Below are positions 56,007 to 64,000 of a stretch of DNA of 64,000 bases, one piece after another. Source of the DNA: Planococcus maitriensis (GTDB taxonomy: Bacteria > Bacillota > Bacilli > Bacillales_A > Planococcaceae); contig NZ_QLZQ01000001.1 in the NCBI RefSeq assembly GCF_003289925.1, positions 1,116,001 to 1,180,000 of the forward strand, read 5' to 3'. Position numbers and translations under genes: made by a program. Each line of letters begins with the position of its first letter. Position 1 is the first letter of the stretch. The notes beneath the pieces are model-generated. The model had not been told where the DNA came from. It saw only the letters and a list, made by a program, of their open reading frames with translations, and made no database searches.

Positions 56007-57777
56007 AATATGGAATAGCATCGTCGGGAAGCTGTGGGTAACCATTTTGCTTCTCGTTTCCTTTGTCCTGTTTATCGTGACGGTGCTGCTGTTGGAGTTT
56101 CTGGGTAATTTCCATAGCGAGACGGTAGAAGAAGCGCTTCACAATGAGGCGAATATGATAGCCCGGATCTTCAATGACCACTCCGGGGAAGGCAATTTGT
56201 CCATCGTTGACGAAGTGTTAGGACCAGAAACCAATGCAGTCATCGCTGAAGAACCGGGGGAAATCTCCTATTATTTGCACGATGGGTTGAATGGGGAGGA
56301 AATAAGGGAAAAGATTGTCAGCGAAAATGAATTCCAAAAAGTGTTCGAAAGCGATGAAACCGTAACGAAAGAAATGCTGTTGCCTTCCTTATCGGAAGCA
56401 GACCGGATGGAATCGTATATAGTCATGGCTTCGCCCCTTCAGACGAGTGATGAACTTCACGGGACGGTTTTCATTTACCAGTCATTGGAAGTGATGGACC
56501 GCACGGCTGAAAGGACGACCAACATCGTTTTCCTGTCCGCATTCATCGCTTTATTACTGACGACGTTTTTTGCGTTTTTCCTGTCGACTCGCATCACTTC
56601 CCCGCTGCGCAATATGCGTGAAGGGGCATTTGAATTGGCGAAAGGGAATTTCGACACGAAAGTGAAAGTCTCTTCGGGAGATGAAATCGGCCAATTGGCG
56701 ATTGCCTTTAACCAGATGGGCCGCCAGCTGAAACATCATCTCGAAGTGATCAATCAGGAAAAAGAACAATTATCGAGCATCTTGACCTCGATGGCGGATG
56801 CCGTAATCACCTTCAATCAGGACAAGACGATCCTGTTGAGCAATCCGCCGGCAGAAAAGCTGCTCCGGCAATGGCTCTTTAAAGACGGGACGACCGATGC
56901 CAATGCATTGCCATCGGAAATGCTCCATATGCTCGACCATGTCCTGACGTTCCAGGAGGAAATCGAGGAAGAACTTGAAATTGAAGGGGCTTATTATGCG
57001 GTCAATTTCAGCCCGCTTTATAGTGGCGAAAGCGTACGCGGAGCGGTGGCCGTACTCCATAATATGACCGAACAGCACCGTCTCGAGAAGCTGCGTGAAG
57101 ATTTCATCGCCAATGTATCCCATGAACTGCGGACGCCGATCGCTATGCTGCAGGGCTATAGCGAAGCTTTGCTCGATGACGTCGGCGCAAGTGAAGAAGA
57201 GCGCAACGAAATGACCAAGATCATCTATGAGGAATCCCAGCGCATGGGACGGCTCGTCACTGACCTGTTGAACTTGGCGCGGTTGGAATCTGGCCATATG
57301 CGCCTCTATAAGGAATTGGTGCAATTCAATAATGCCATCGAGCGGATGACCTTGAAATTCAGCCAAGCGGCGAAAGAAAAAGGCATCGAGCTGAGCTTCA
57401 CGACTGAACTCGATGACTGGGCGGCTGCCGAACTGGATGAAGACCGCATCGAACAGGTCATGACGAATTTGATCGATAATGCGCTTCGCCATACCCCCCA
57501 GGGAGGGCAAGTGCTTGTGCATGTCGAAAACATGGGAGACTGCGCAAAAGTTTCGATCAACGACACCGGCGCCGGAATTTCGGAGAAAGACCTGGAATTT
57601 GTTTTTGAGCGCTTCTATAAAGCCGACAAGGCAAGAACGCTCGGTAAGGGCGGCACTGGGCTCGGTCTTGCGATTGCCAGTAATATCATCAAAGCGCATT
57701 CGGGAGAAATCCGTGCCGAAAGTAAATTCGGCGAAGGCACGTCGTTTATCTTCACATTGCCGTTGAAGGCGATGTAA
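55999..57777 (+). CDS. resE: Sensor histidine kinase ResE
   Basis: 592 residues: two transmembrane helices flanking an extracytoplasmic acidic sensor loop (about 35-180), HAMP (STRITSPLRNMREGAFELAKGNFD), PAS-like segment, HisKA with phospho-acceptor H375 (NVSHELRTPIAMLQGY) and HATPase (N box NLIDNALRHTP, G boxes DTGAGISEKD and GKGGTGLGLAI). Its stop codon lies inside the -35 of the sigX promoter. Confidence 0.96.
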   Translation: MNRIWNSIVGKLWVTILLLVSFVLFIVTVLLLEFLGNFHSETVEEALHNEANMIARIFNDHSGEGNLSIVDEVLGPETNAVIAEEPGEISYYLHDGLNGEEIREKIVSENEFQKVFESDETVTKEMLLPSLSEADRMESYIVMASPLQTSDELHGTVFIYQSLEVMDRTAERTTNIVFLSAFIALLLTTFFAFFLSTRITSPLRNMREGAFELAKGNFDTKVKVSSGDEIGQLAIAFNQMGRQLKHHLEVINQEKEQLSSILTSMADAVITFNQDKTILLSNPPAEKLLRQWLFKDGTTDANALPSEMLHMLDHVLTFQEEIEEELEIEGAYYAVNFSPLYSGESVRGAVAVLHNMTEQHRLEKLREDFIANVSHELRTPIAMLQGYSEALLDDVGASEEERNEMTKIIYEESQRMGRLVTDLLNLARLESGHMRLYKELVQFNNAIERMTLKFSQAAKEKGIELSFTTELDDWAAAELDEDRIEQVMTNLIDNALRHTPQGGQVLVHVENMGDCAKVSINDTGAGISEKDLEFVFERFYKADKARTLGKGGTGLGLAIASNIIKAHSGEIRAESKFGEGTSFIFTLPLKAM

Positions 57778-57798
57778 CTTTTCTGCTGTCGCGACGAC
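57773..57798 (+). promoter_or_regulatory. Sigma-X-type autoregulatory promoter of sigX
   Basis: TGTAAC (57773-57778), 16 bases, CGAC (57795-57798) agrees with the sigma-X consensus (TGTAAC, spacer near 17, CGAC). It overlaps the resE stop codon and lies 26 bases before the sigX start. Confidence 0.75.
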
Positions 57799-57823
57799 TA
57801 ATCCAAGGAACGGGGGGAGCTGC

Positions 57824-58357
57824 GTGAATGACTCCGTGTTTCATCGGCTATACGATCAATACCATCAGGATGTCTTTCAGTTTTTAGTGTATTTAGTGAA
57901 GGACCGTCATGTGGCAGAAGATCTGATGCATGAAGTATATGTAAGGGTGCTGCGCGCTTATGACCGTTTCCAGGGAAAGAGTTCAGAAAAAACATGGCTC
58001 TTCTCGATCGCTAAAAATGTCGCAATCGACCATTTCCGCAAGGCCGCAGTGAGGAAAAAGCATTCGATGGATTTCTTCGACTGGGAAACCCAGCAATTGG
58101 TGTCGACCGAACGGATTCCGGAAGAAGTTTCGTTGCTCAATGAAGACAAGATCCGCTTGTACCGAATGCTCGATTTCTGTACAGGCGACCAGAAGCTCGT
58201 CATCATCATGCGTTATTTCCAAGATCTCTCCATTGCGGAAACTGCCGAAGTCCTGGAGTGGTCGGAAGGCAAAGTCAAAACGACACAGCACCGGGCGATC
58301 CGGTCCCTCCGCCAAAAATTACTAGAAGCAGAAGGGGGAGGAGAATATGCCGAATGA
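57824..58357 (+). CDS. sigX: ECF sigma factor SigX
   Basis: 177-residue extracytoplasmic-function sigma factor. Region 2 (LYDQYHQDVFQFLVYLVKDRHVAEDLMHEVYVRVLRAYDRFQGKSSEKTWLFSIAKNVAIDHFR) and region 4 (QKLVIIMRYFQDLSIAETAEVLEWSEGKVKTTQHRAIRSLRQ) are both complete. GTG start with GGGGGGAGC upstream. Identified as SigX by sequence style and by its place after resDE with rsiX behind. In Bacillus it controls cell-envelope charge and cationic peptide resistance. Confidence 0.93.
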   Translation: MNDSVFHRLYDQYHQDVFQFLVYLVKDRHVAEDLMHEVYVRVLRAYDRFQGKSSEKTWLFSIAKNVAIDHFRKAAVRKKHSMDFFDWETQQLVSTERIPEEVSLLNEDKIRLYRMLDFCTGDQKLVIIMRYFQDLSIAETAEVLEWSEGKVKTTQHRAIRSLRQKLLEAEGGGEYAE

Positions 58358-59522
58358 CAAATGGAACGATGAAGAAATCGAAAATTTGTTACGGGATTTC
58401 CCCAAAATACAAGACAGGCGGCCAAAAGCCGAAGTCTATAAAAAGCTTTCCAGAAAAGAGCGGATGCCTAAGCAGCCAAAGCGCTGGCTGCCGTTGCTTG
58501 TTGCCATAGTCGCATTCCTGAGCATTACGGTGCTCGTCGCCTCTTTGCTGCAGCAGAATGGAACCGACTCAAGCAGCGAGAGTGAAAGCAGTGAAGCGGA
58601 GTCGACAATGGCAACAGATGAGGCACCGACGGAACAAGCAGAACCGCCGGAAGGGCCAGGAGCTGAATCCGGCGGGGAGGCTAGCTTAGCCGTAGAAGAA
58701 CCGGAAACACTGCGGACAGCGGTCTATGAGAGTGATTTGGAAGATGCCCATATTTTGCGCATCGGGCTCGCTTATCAAGGCTATGTGGTGCCGGCAAGTT
58801 TTGTCGTACCTAAACAGCTGGCCGGTACGGCAGAGCCGGACAGTCTTGGGCTGTATGAAAATTTCGCCGGGCAGATCGACGAATCCGGACTGGGCTTTGA
58901 TGAGTACCACCCTTATGAAGGCGAGCTTCAGCAAGTCGGTTCGACGATCAGCCATTTCCTGCCGGACGGCCATTCCTATGATCAAGGTTCGTCTTCCACT
59001 TTGCTGTATCTGAATAGTTTAGAGGAAACGTTCATGGATCTGCAGGAAATCCGGGTATTGACTGAAGATGGCGAGACAGCCCAATTATCCCATGTCGGGA
59101 CAGTTGAACCAATCGTCCCCGGTGAACAAGGGCAAAGTTTCTATTTGATCGAATCATCGACAGGCGATTGGTATATGGCCCCCGCTTACGGCATGTCAGC
59201 GGGGAACGTGCAGGAGGCGTTGATGGCGCTTCCTCAACCGCCGAACGACGATTACCGTTCACCGGTGCCGGAAGAGGTCAGTTATAGTGTCGAAGCGGAA
59301 GGGGCAGCCGCCATCTTGACATTCGAGGAGCCATTGGACTTCGAGGCGATGGATGGAACGGAGGCGATGCGCATGCTCGAAAGCATGGCGCTCACTGCCC
59401 ATTCCTACGGTGCATCGCTGACCGTATCCAATACTGTGCAAACGGAATGGTCGGGCTTCGACTTCTCCGGCGAACTGGAACTGCCGCTTTCGCCCAACCG
59501 GATCGACTGGCCGGAAAAATAA
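58347..59522 (+). CDS. rsiX: Anti-sigma-X factor RsiX
   Basis: 391 residues: short cytoplasmic N-terminus (NDEEIENLLRDFPKIQDRRPKAEVYKKL) resembling Bacillus RsiX, one transmembrane helix (about 48-68), an acidic Ser/Glu/Pro-rich linker (about 72-115), then a large external domain with GerMN-like strands. Overlaps sigX by 11 bases, so the pair is co-translated. Expected to hold SigX at the membrane until an envelope signal. Confidence 0.92.
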   Translation: MPNDKWNDEEIENLLRDFPKIQDRRPKAEVYKKLSRKERMPKQPKRWLPLLVAIVAFLSITVLVASLLQQNGTDSSSESESSEAESTMATDEAPTEQAEPPEGPGAESGGEASLAVEEPETLRTAVYESDLEDAHILRIGLAYQGYVVPASFVVPKQLAGTAEPDSLGLYENFAGQIDESGLGFDEYHPYEGELQQVGSTISHFLPDGHSYDQGSSSTLLYLNSLEETFMDLQEIRVLTEDGETAQLSHVGTVEPIVPGEQGQSFYLIESSTGDWYMAPAYGMSAGNVQEALMALPQPPNDDYRSPVPEEVSYSVEAEGAAAILTFEEPLDFEAMDGTEAMRMLESMALTAHSYGASLTVSNTVQTEWSGFDFSGELELPLSPNRIDWPEK

Positions 59523-59570
59523 AAATGACAGCAATGTAAGCAGTATGGTTTACATTGCTGTCATTTTTTT
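59521..59570 (+). terminator. Intrinsic terminator of sigX-rsiX
   Basis: Nineteen-base perfect stem (59521-59539 with 59550-59568), then T. Confidence 0.92.
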
Positions 59571-59605
59571 ATAAGATTAACTTGTATAAAAAAATATCGA
59601 TTCAT

Positions 59606-59731
59606 CTTCGGGGCAGGGTGCAATTCCCTACCGGCGGTAATTGGACATAATGGTCCATCAGCCCGCGAGCCGTAAAAAGCAGGATTTGGTGAGATTCCAA
59701 AGCCGACAGTATAGTCTGGATGGGAGAAGGT
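59606..59731 (+). promoter_or_regulatory. FMN riboswitch (RFN element)
   Basis: The conserved RFN blocks appear in order: CTTCGGGGCAGGGTG, ATTCCCTACCGGCGGT, AGCCCGCGAGC, GGTGAGATTCC, AGCCGACAGTATAGTCTGGATG and GGGAGAAG. It precedes the riboflavin transporter, with a terminator hairpin between, so FMN should stop transcription. Confidence 0.96.
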
Positions 59732-59790
59732 GAAGGTGCGGACGCATGCCGTTTTTTATGGCAGACCGTTTATTTCAGTGTGCCTGACTC

Positions 59791-59823
59791 TCCCTTAAGT
59801 GAAACTTGCTTAAGGGATTTTTT
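59791..59823 (+). terminator. Riboswitch-controlled terminator before ribU
   Basis: Nine-base perfect stem (59791-59799 with 59809-59817) followed by six T, 60 bases after the aptamer and 58 before the ribU start. Confidence 0.9.
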
Positions 59824-59880
59824 ATGGCAGCATGCGTTCCGAACCTTTCTTCTGGTGAATCACGACAAGGAGAGAGGAAC

Positions 59881-60462
59881 ATGAAGAACAAGAAATTGCA
59901 ATCGATGATCGTCATCGGTATGCTGAGCAGCATCTCATTTGTGTTGATGCTTTTCAATTTCCCGCTGCCGGCATTACCGGCATTTCTGAAAGTGGATTTC
60001 AGTGACGTGCCTGCGCTGATCGCAGCAATCACGATGGGGCCAATAGCAGGCGTCTTGGTAGCATTCTTTAAAAATGTCTTGGACTGGGTTTTTTCAGGAA
60101 GCCCGACTGGCGTTCCTGTAGGGCATATGGCGAACTTCGCGACGAGCCTATTGTTCATTTTGCCGGTCTATGCAATCTACCGCAAAGTTTCCACTAAAAA
60201 AGGAATCGCCTTCGGTTTGGTCGTCGGGACCTTCTCGATGGCAATCGGCATGAGCCTGCTTAATTATTTCGTCTTTTTGCCGATGTACACGTATTTCCTG
60301 AACATGCCTGAACAGACAGGGAACGCATTGTATGCGACTATCGTTCTCGGGATCTTGCCGTTCAACTTGATCAAAGGCTTGGCGCTTACCACCGTCGTCT
60401 TATTGATCTTCGGCAGCATGCATACCTGGATCGAAAAACAACGTTCCTATTATTTATCATAA
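59881..60462 (+). CDS. ribU: Riboflavin ECF transporter substrate-binding protein RibU
   Basis: 193-residue membrane S-component with six hydrophobic segments. Matches RibU/YpaA: FPLPALPAFLKVDFSDVPALIAAITMGPIAGVLVAFFKNVLDWVFSGSPTGVPVGHMANF, where the KVDFSDVP and GVPVG regions bind riboflavin. ATG at 59881 follows AAGGAGAGAGG. Works with a shared energizing module (EcfA, EcfA', EcfT) encoded elsewhere. Controlled by the FMN riboswitch. Confidence 0.96.
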   Translation: MKNKKLQSMIVIGMLSSISFVLMLFNFPLPALPAFLKVDFSDVPALIAAITMGPIAGVLVAFFKNVLDWVFSGSPTGVPVGHMANFATSLLFILPVYAIYRKVSTKKGIAFGLVVGTFSMAIGMSLLNYFVFLPMYTYFLNMPEQTGNALYATIVLGILPFNLIKGLALTTVVLLIFGSMHTWIEKQRSYYLS

Positions 60463-60502
60463 AAAGAAGCGGCTGGAAGATGATTCTTCCGGCCGCTTTT
60501 TC
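60461..60502. terminator. Bidirectional terminator between ribU and fer
   Basis: Stem of about 14 bases with one G-U (AAGCGGCTGGAAGA with TCTTCCGGCCGCTT) with T on both strands. Confidence 0.85.
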
Positions 60503-60519
60503 TATTGACCAAAATTTGG

Positions 60520-60786
<267 letters not shown>

Positions 60787-60877
60787 TTATCTCCGAACAA
60801 GTTCAGTTATACTATCGTGTTTATTCTATAGATATTTTGAGGTTTTTTCAACCCAAAACCGCCGGGAGGGTAATTCA

Positions 60878-61903
60878 GTGCGATTCGATGAAGTCGTTTT
60901 AGCAATCATGAAAGCGGTTGACGGTCAACGGACCGTGTCTTCCCCTTATCATTTAATTAAAGGAAAGAAATCGGGACAAACCATTCAAGACATCGGCTAT
61001 TTCGGGCTCCATCCTTATTTTGCCGTGTTCCCTAAGCTGGACAAGCAAGACTATCTATCGTCCATCGAAAGGCTCGAGGCAAGAGGATTACTAATACCGG
61101 ATGAAAATACTGTCCAGCTCCATCGCTCTGCCATCGAGCTGGAGATTCCGCCTACGCCGTTGAACGGCTGGAAGTACAGGGGCAATGAAAGCCGGTTCTT
61201 CGCACGTATATCCTTGGTGGTCCAGACGATGTCAAATTTTATGCAAGGCCATAAACGCTTTGACCCAGTCGTCACCGATGAAACGGTGCAGGCATGGGCC
61301 AAGGCTTATTTGAACCGCATCGATTTCCGCTCTGCCGCTGTCCAGGAGGCTTTTAGCAACCAAGTCGAAACCAGTCTGGCTGCAGCGAAAATATCCGAAA
61401 CGCACAAGGAGATCCTCGTGGAGCGGTTATCGGGATTCGGTGTCGGCGGCCACACCTGGGATCAATTAGCCATGGAGCATGGCGTCTTGCCGATCGATGC
61501 GAAAATTGCGGCAGTCGAAACATTGCATGCTTGGCTGGATATGCTCGAAAGCATGGAGTATCCCTTGCTGTCGGAGATGCTTGAAGGCATCATCCAGCAA
61601 TCCGCCTTGACAGAATCGGCGAAGCGGACGCAAAACCTGTCCGAACGCGGATTTTCACTCCAGCAAATTGCCGAACTCAGGCAGCTGAAGTCCAGCACGA
61701 TCGAGGATCATTTCGTGGAAATGGCAATGAATGATCCAGCCTTCAGCTCTGCGCCGTTTATGGATGATCAGTTATTTGCATCAATACATCAAATCAGCAA
61801 GGAGATGAAGACGATGCGCCTGCGCGATATTAAAGAACGTTTGCCCGAAGCCAGCTATTTCCAGATCCGGCTGGCGTTGGCGATGAGAGGTGCCGGCAAA
61901 TGA
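60878..61903 (+). CDS. ypbB: YpbB-like protein (RecQ-associated helix-turn-helix)
   Basis: 341 residues with a C-terminal helicase-HTH domain (SERGFSLQQIAELRQLKSSTIEDHFVEMA, the LLKEGKSIEEIA-like motif found beside RecQ). Start is GTG 60878 (MRFDEVVLAIMKAVDGQRTVSS) with GGGAGGG upstream; the open frame 60 codons further upstream covers the divergent promoter region and is not coding. Overlaps recQ by four bases, so the products probably act together. Confidence 0.9.
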   Translation: MRFDEVVLAIMKAVDGQRTVSSPYHLIKGKKSGQTIQDIGYFGLHPYFAVFPKLDKQDYLSSIERLEARGLLIPDENTVQLHRSAIELEIPPTPLNGWKYRGNESRFFARISLVVQTMSNFMQGHKRFDPVVTDETVQAWAKAYLNRIDFRSAAVQEAFSNQVETSLAAAKISETHKEILVERLSGFGVGGHTWDQLAMEHGVLPIDAKIAAVETLHAWLDMLESMEYPLLSEMLEGIIQQSALTESAKRTQNLSERGFSLQQIAELRQLKSSTIEDHFVEMAMNDPAFSSAPFMDDQLFASIHQISKEMKTMRLRDIKERLPEASYFQIRLALAMRGAGK

Positions 61904-63327
61904 ACCTTGAGAAGCTGTTATACGACTCTTATGGATACACGGAATTCCGCCCCGGCCAGCAACAAGTGATCGAGCAAGTGCTTTCAGGGCGCGATGTGTT
62001 GGCATTGCTGCCGACCGGCATGGGGAAATCGCTTTGTTATCAGCTGCCCGGTAAAGTGCTGCCGGGCGCGATCGTCATCGTCTCACCCCTTTTATCCTTG
62101 ATGCAAGACCAAGTCGCCCAATTGAAGAAGATGGGGGAGAAATCGGTTGTTGCCATCAATTCCTTCATGAAACCGGAAGATCGCGAAAGGGTGTGGAATA
62201 CGCTCGGCAGTTATAAATTCATCTTCGTTTCACCCGAGATGCTCGTACAGCCTTATGTACTCAGCAAACTAAAAGCTCTCGGCATATCGCTGCTCGTTGC
62301 GGACGAAGCGCATTGCATTTCTCAATGGGGCTTCGATTTCCGACCGGATTACTTGCGCATCGCAGAAATCCTGCCGCTGCTCGGCAATCCGCAAACATTG
62401 GCGCTGACCGCAACGGCGACCGATAAAGTAACGGATGAAATCAAGCGGTATTTAAAATTGAGCGATCCCTTCGTCTACTCCCATCCGATGGACCGCAAGA
62501 ACCTTAGCTATGATATCCGGAAATTCGACAATGACAGCGAAAAATTGGATGAATTATTGCGCTTGGTGTCAACATATGGAGGGCCGGGGATCATTTACGC
62601 CGGAACACGCCGGAAATCCCAGGAACTGGCGGAGCGGCTTCTTGGCATCGGCATTCGTGCGGCGTTTTATCACGGCGGGATGGAGCAGCAGGACCGCATT
62701 TTTGTGCAGCAGCAATTTGCCAATAAGGAGCTGGAATGGGTGTGCGCGACCAATGCGTTCGGCATGGGGGTCCATATTCCCGATATCCGCCACGTCATCC
62801 ATTTCCAATTGCCTTCTTCAATAGAAGGATATGTCCAGGAAGTCGGGCGTGCCGGCCGGGATTCTTTGCCTTCACTTGCGACTTTATTGTATGCCGCAGG
62901 CGACGAGCGGCTCGTGGAAAGTTTGCTCATGGATGATTTGCCAAGCCCCCATGAAATCGAACTGATCTATGAGCGTGGCGAAGAAGCGAAACAATTGATT
63001 GAGCAGGGAATGATAAGGGAAACCGCGTATCGCATCATATCCTATTGGCGTGAGCGACTCCCCCTTGAAGGCACTTTGAACCAGATCGAGCAATTGAAAA
63101 AAGAGAAACAGCATCAAGCCGCCTCTGTCCGCGGCCTGATACATTCAACTGGCTGCATCCGGCAGTATATAAGCATGAGCTTTGACCAAGAAAACCCTGA
63201 GATACCGCCAAATTGCTGCAGTTTCCATGGAATCGACCACAGCCAGTTCCAAAGTGATCGAAACGCAGTGAAAGCAGCACCGCAAGGGTCCTGGAAAGAG
63301 CGCTTGAAGGTCCTTCTTCCTATATGA
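61900..63327 (+). CDS. ATP-dependent DNA helicase RecQ family (short form, RecS-like)
   Basis: 475-residue superfamily 2 helicase. Walker A LPTGMGKS (38-44), DEAH box 135-138 followed by the RecQ aromatic loop CISQWGFDFRPDYL, motif III LALTATATDKV, motif V/VI FGMGVHIPDIRHVIHFQLP and QEVGRAGRDSLPS (arginine finger). It ends soon after the zinc-binding cysteine region (CIRQYIS, CCSFHG) with no RQC or HRDC domains; this short form is the usual RecS type of Bacillus, so it is not truncated. Operon with ypbB. Confidence 0.93.
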   Translation: MNLEKLLYDSYGYTEFRPGQQQVIEQVLSGRDVLALLPTGMGKSLCYQLPGKVLPGAIVIVSPLLSLMQDQVAQLKKMGEKSVVAINSFMKPEDRERVWNTLGSYKFIFVSPEMLVQPYVLSKLKALGISLLVADEAHCISQWGFDFRPDYLRIAEILPLLGNPQTLALTATATDKVTDEIKRYLKLSDPFVYSHPMDRKNLSYDIRKFDNDSEKLDELLRLVSTYGGPGIIYAGTRRKSQELAERLLGIGIRAAFYHGGMEQQDRIFVQQQFANKELEWVCATNAFGMGVHIPDIRHVIHFQLPSSIEGYVQEVGRAGRDSLPSLATLLYAAGDERLVESLLMDDLPSPHEIELIYERGEEAKQLIEQGMIRETAYRIISYWRERLPLEGTLNQIEQLKKEKQHQAASVRGLIHSTGCIRQYISMSFDQENPEIPPNCCSFHGIDHSQFQSDRNAVKAAPQGSWKERLKVLLPI

Positions 63328-63407
63328 AAATCTCTATTTCTATTATTTACAAATAAGTCTTTTTTCGTCATAATAGATATATTAGTACAGATAGGGGTAG
63401 TCATGAA

Positions 63408-64000
63408 ATGGGAAACGATAATTATCATGAATCAATGGAAAAGAATCGCCAGGAATTGTCACAGGAACGTATGGCAGAATTGTCGAGGCGTGCACGCCAG
63501 ATGCCTAAGCCGAAAAGCAGGGGCTTATTATTGCCTTCCTTGTTTTTCATCTTTATCTTGATTCCGGTCACTTTGTTGATCTATGTTGCGTTTTACTATG
63601 AGCCGGATGACACGCTAACTGCCAAAACAAACGAAAATGAAGTCAGTTTCGAACTGAACTCCCAGCCGCCTTCTGACAGCACGGTACTTGCTGCGACAGA
63701 AGGCCAGGAAGAAGATGAAAGTGAAGGCGAAAAGAAAGATTCGCAAACAAAAGATGCGGCAGAGCAAAAAGAGCTGAAAGAAAAAGCGCGCGAACGTGAA
63801 GAAAAGGCGGCTGCAAAAGAGAAAGAGCAGGCAGCTGCGGCCAAGGAACAAGCTGAGAAAAAAGCGCGGGAAACAGCACTGGCAGAACAAAAAGCCCGTG
63901 AAGAAGCTGAAGCGAAAGAAAAAGCCGAAGCGGAACAACGTGCATTAGCTGAACAAAAAGAAAAAGAACAGCAAGAAAAGCAAGATGAAACACCGTCTGC
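63408..64000 (+). CDS. YpbE-like membrane protein with long coiled coil (3' end outside window)
   Basis: Reading frame from ATG 63408 stays open to the window edge. Cytoplasmic N-terminus MGNDNYHESMEKNRQELSQERM with basic stretch, one transmembrane helix (about 40-63, LLLPSLFFIFILIPVTLLIYVAF), then an extracellular segment that becomes a long Ala/Glu/Lys/Gln-rich coiled coil from about residue 105. In Bacillus the gene after recS-ypbD encodes YpbE, a LysM-domain protein; any LysM domain would lie beyond the edge. GATAGGGG lies about 12 bases upstream. Confidence 0.75.
   Translation, partial: MGNDNYHESMEKNRQELSQERMAELSRRARQMPKPKSRGLLLPSLFFIFILIPVTLLIYVAFYYEPDDTLTAKTNENEVSFELNSQPPSDSTVLAATEGQEEDESEGEKKDSQTKDAAEQKELKEKAREREEKAAAKEKEQAAAAKEQAEKKARETALAEQKAREEAEAKEKAEAEQRALAEQKEKEQQEKQDETPS

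Noticed and set aside
61900-63327. RecQ lacking HRDC, suggesting truncation
   Set aside because: The length and ending match the short RecS-type helicases that always pair with YpbB in Bacilli.

Overview
The window is a continuous stretch of low-to-mid G+C Firmicutes core chromosome. Gene content and order follow Bacillus subtilis closely over long distances (ymfC-ymfF-ymfH-ymfI-ymfK-rodZ-pgsA-cinA-recA-rny-ymdB-ricA-mutS-mutL; miaA-hfq-ynbB-glnR-glnA-lexA-yneA-yneB-ynzC-tkt-yneF; yqkE/yqkF-nudF-fur-xerD-deoB-pdp-lysA; ribT-ypuF-scpA-scpB-rluB-resABCDE-sigX-rsiX-ribU-fer-ypbB-recQ-ypbE). The sporulation genes that sit inside these blocks in Bacillus (spoVS, cotE, dacF-spoIIA, spoVA, dacB-spmAB) are all missing and the flanking genes are joined directly. 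Together with the codon and base composition this suggests a non-sporulating member of the Planococcaceae such as Planococcus or Planomicrobium. The genus is inference.

Layout. 1-5.5 kb: end of a GntR/UTRA regulator, then a BMP-family nucleoside ABC importer (lipoprotein, double ATPase, two permeases). 5.7-21.7 kb: M16 peptidase pair, EF-P modification reductase, RodZ, PgsA, CinA, RecA, RNase Y, YmdB, RicA, MutS, MutL. 21.8-29.1 kb: a lipase, MiaA, Hfq, rhodanese, TRIC-like membrane protein, and the nitrogen block ynbB-glnR-glnA. 29.2-34.0 kb: divergent SOS locus lexA/yneA-yneB-ynzC, transketolase, YneF. 34-42 kb is the least Bacillus-like part: ZinT lipoprotein under a Zur box, alpha/beta hydrolase, divergent HMG-CoA lyase and thiolase, several small membrane proteins, flotillin under a sigma-W-type promoter, an unknown protein, and an aldo/keto reductase. 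42.3-49.4 kb: NudF, Fur, XerD, nucleoside catabolism (deoB-pdp), LysA, a frameshifted ribT. 49.4-60.4 kb: condensin partners ScpA/ScpB, RluB, cytochrome c biogenesis and Res two-component system, SigX/RsiX, riboflavin importer behind an FMN riboswitch. 60.5-64.0 kb: ferredoxin, YpbB, RecQ, and the start of a coiled-coil membrane protein that runs off the window.

Functional links: RecA, LexA and YneA form a readable SOS circuit with LexA boxes in front of recA and between lexA and yneA. Nucleoside import (5' end), deoB and pdp give a salvage route. ResABC mature c-type cytochromes, ResDE sense oxygen/redox, and SigX follows directly with its own autoregulatory-type promoter overlapping the resE stop codon.

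No tRNA, rRNA, CRISPR array, insertion sequence, prophage or defence island was found. I did not find a convincing undescribed multi-gene system. The most noteworthy items are regulatory sites that can be read directly (sigma-W-, sigma-X-, Zur-, PerR-, GlnR- and LexA-type), a one-base frameshift in ribT, a long hairpin inside the nucleoside transporter operon, two very small membrane-protein genes, and an unexplained 300-base intergenic region near 41 kb.
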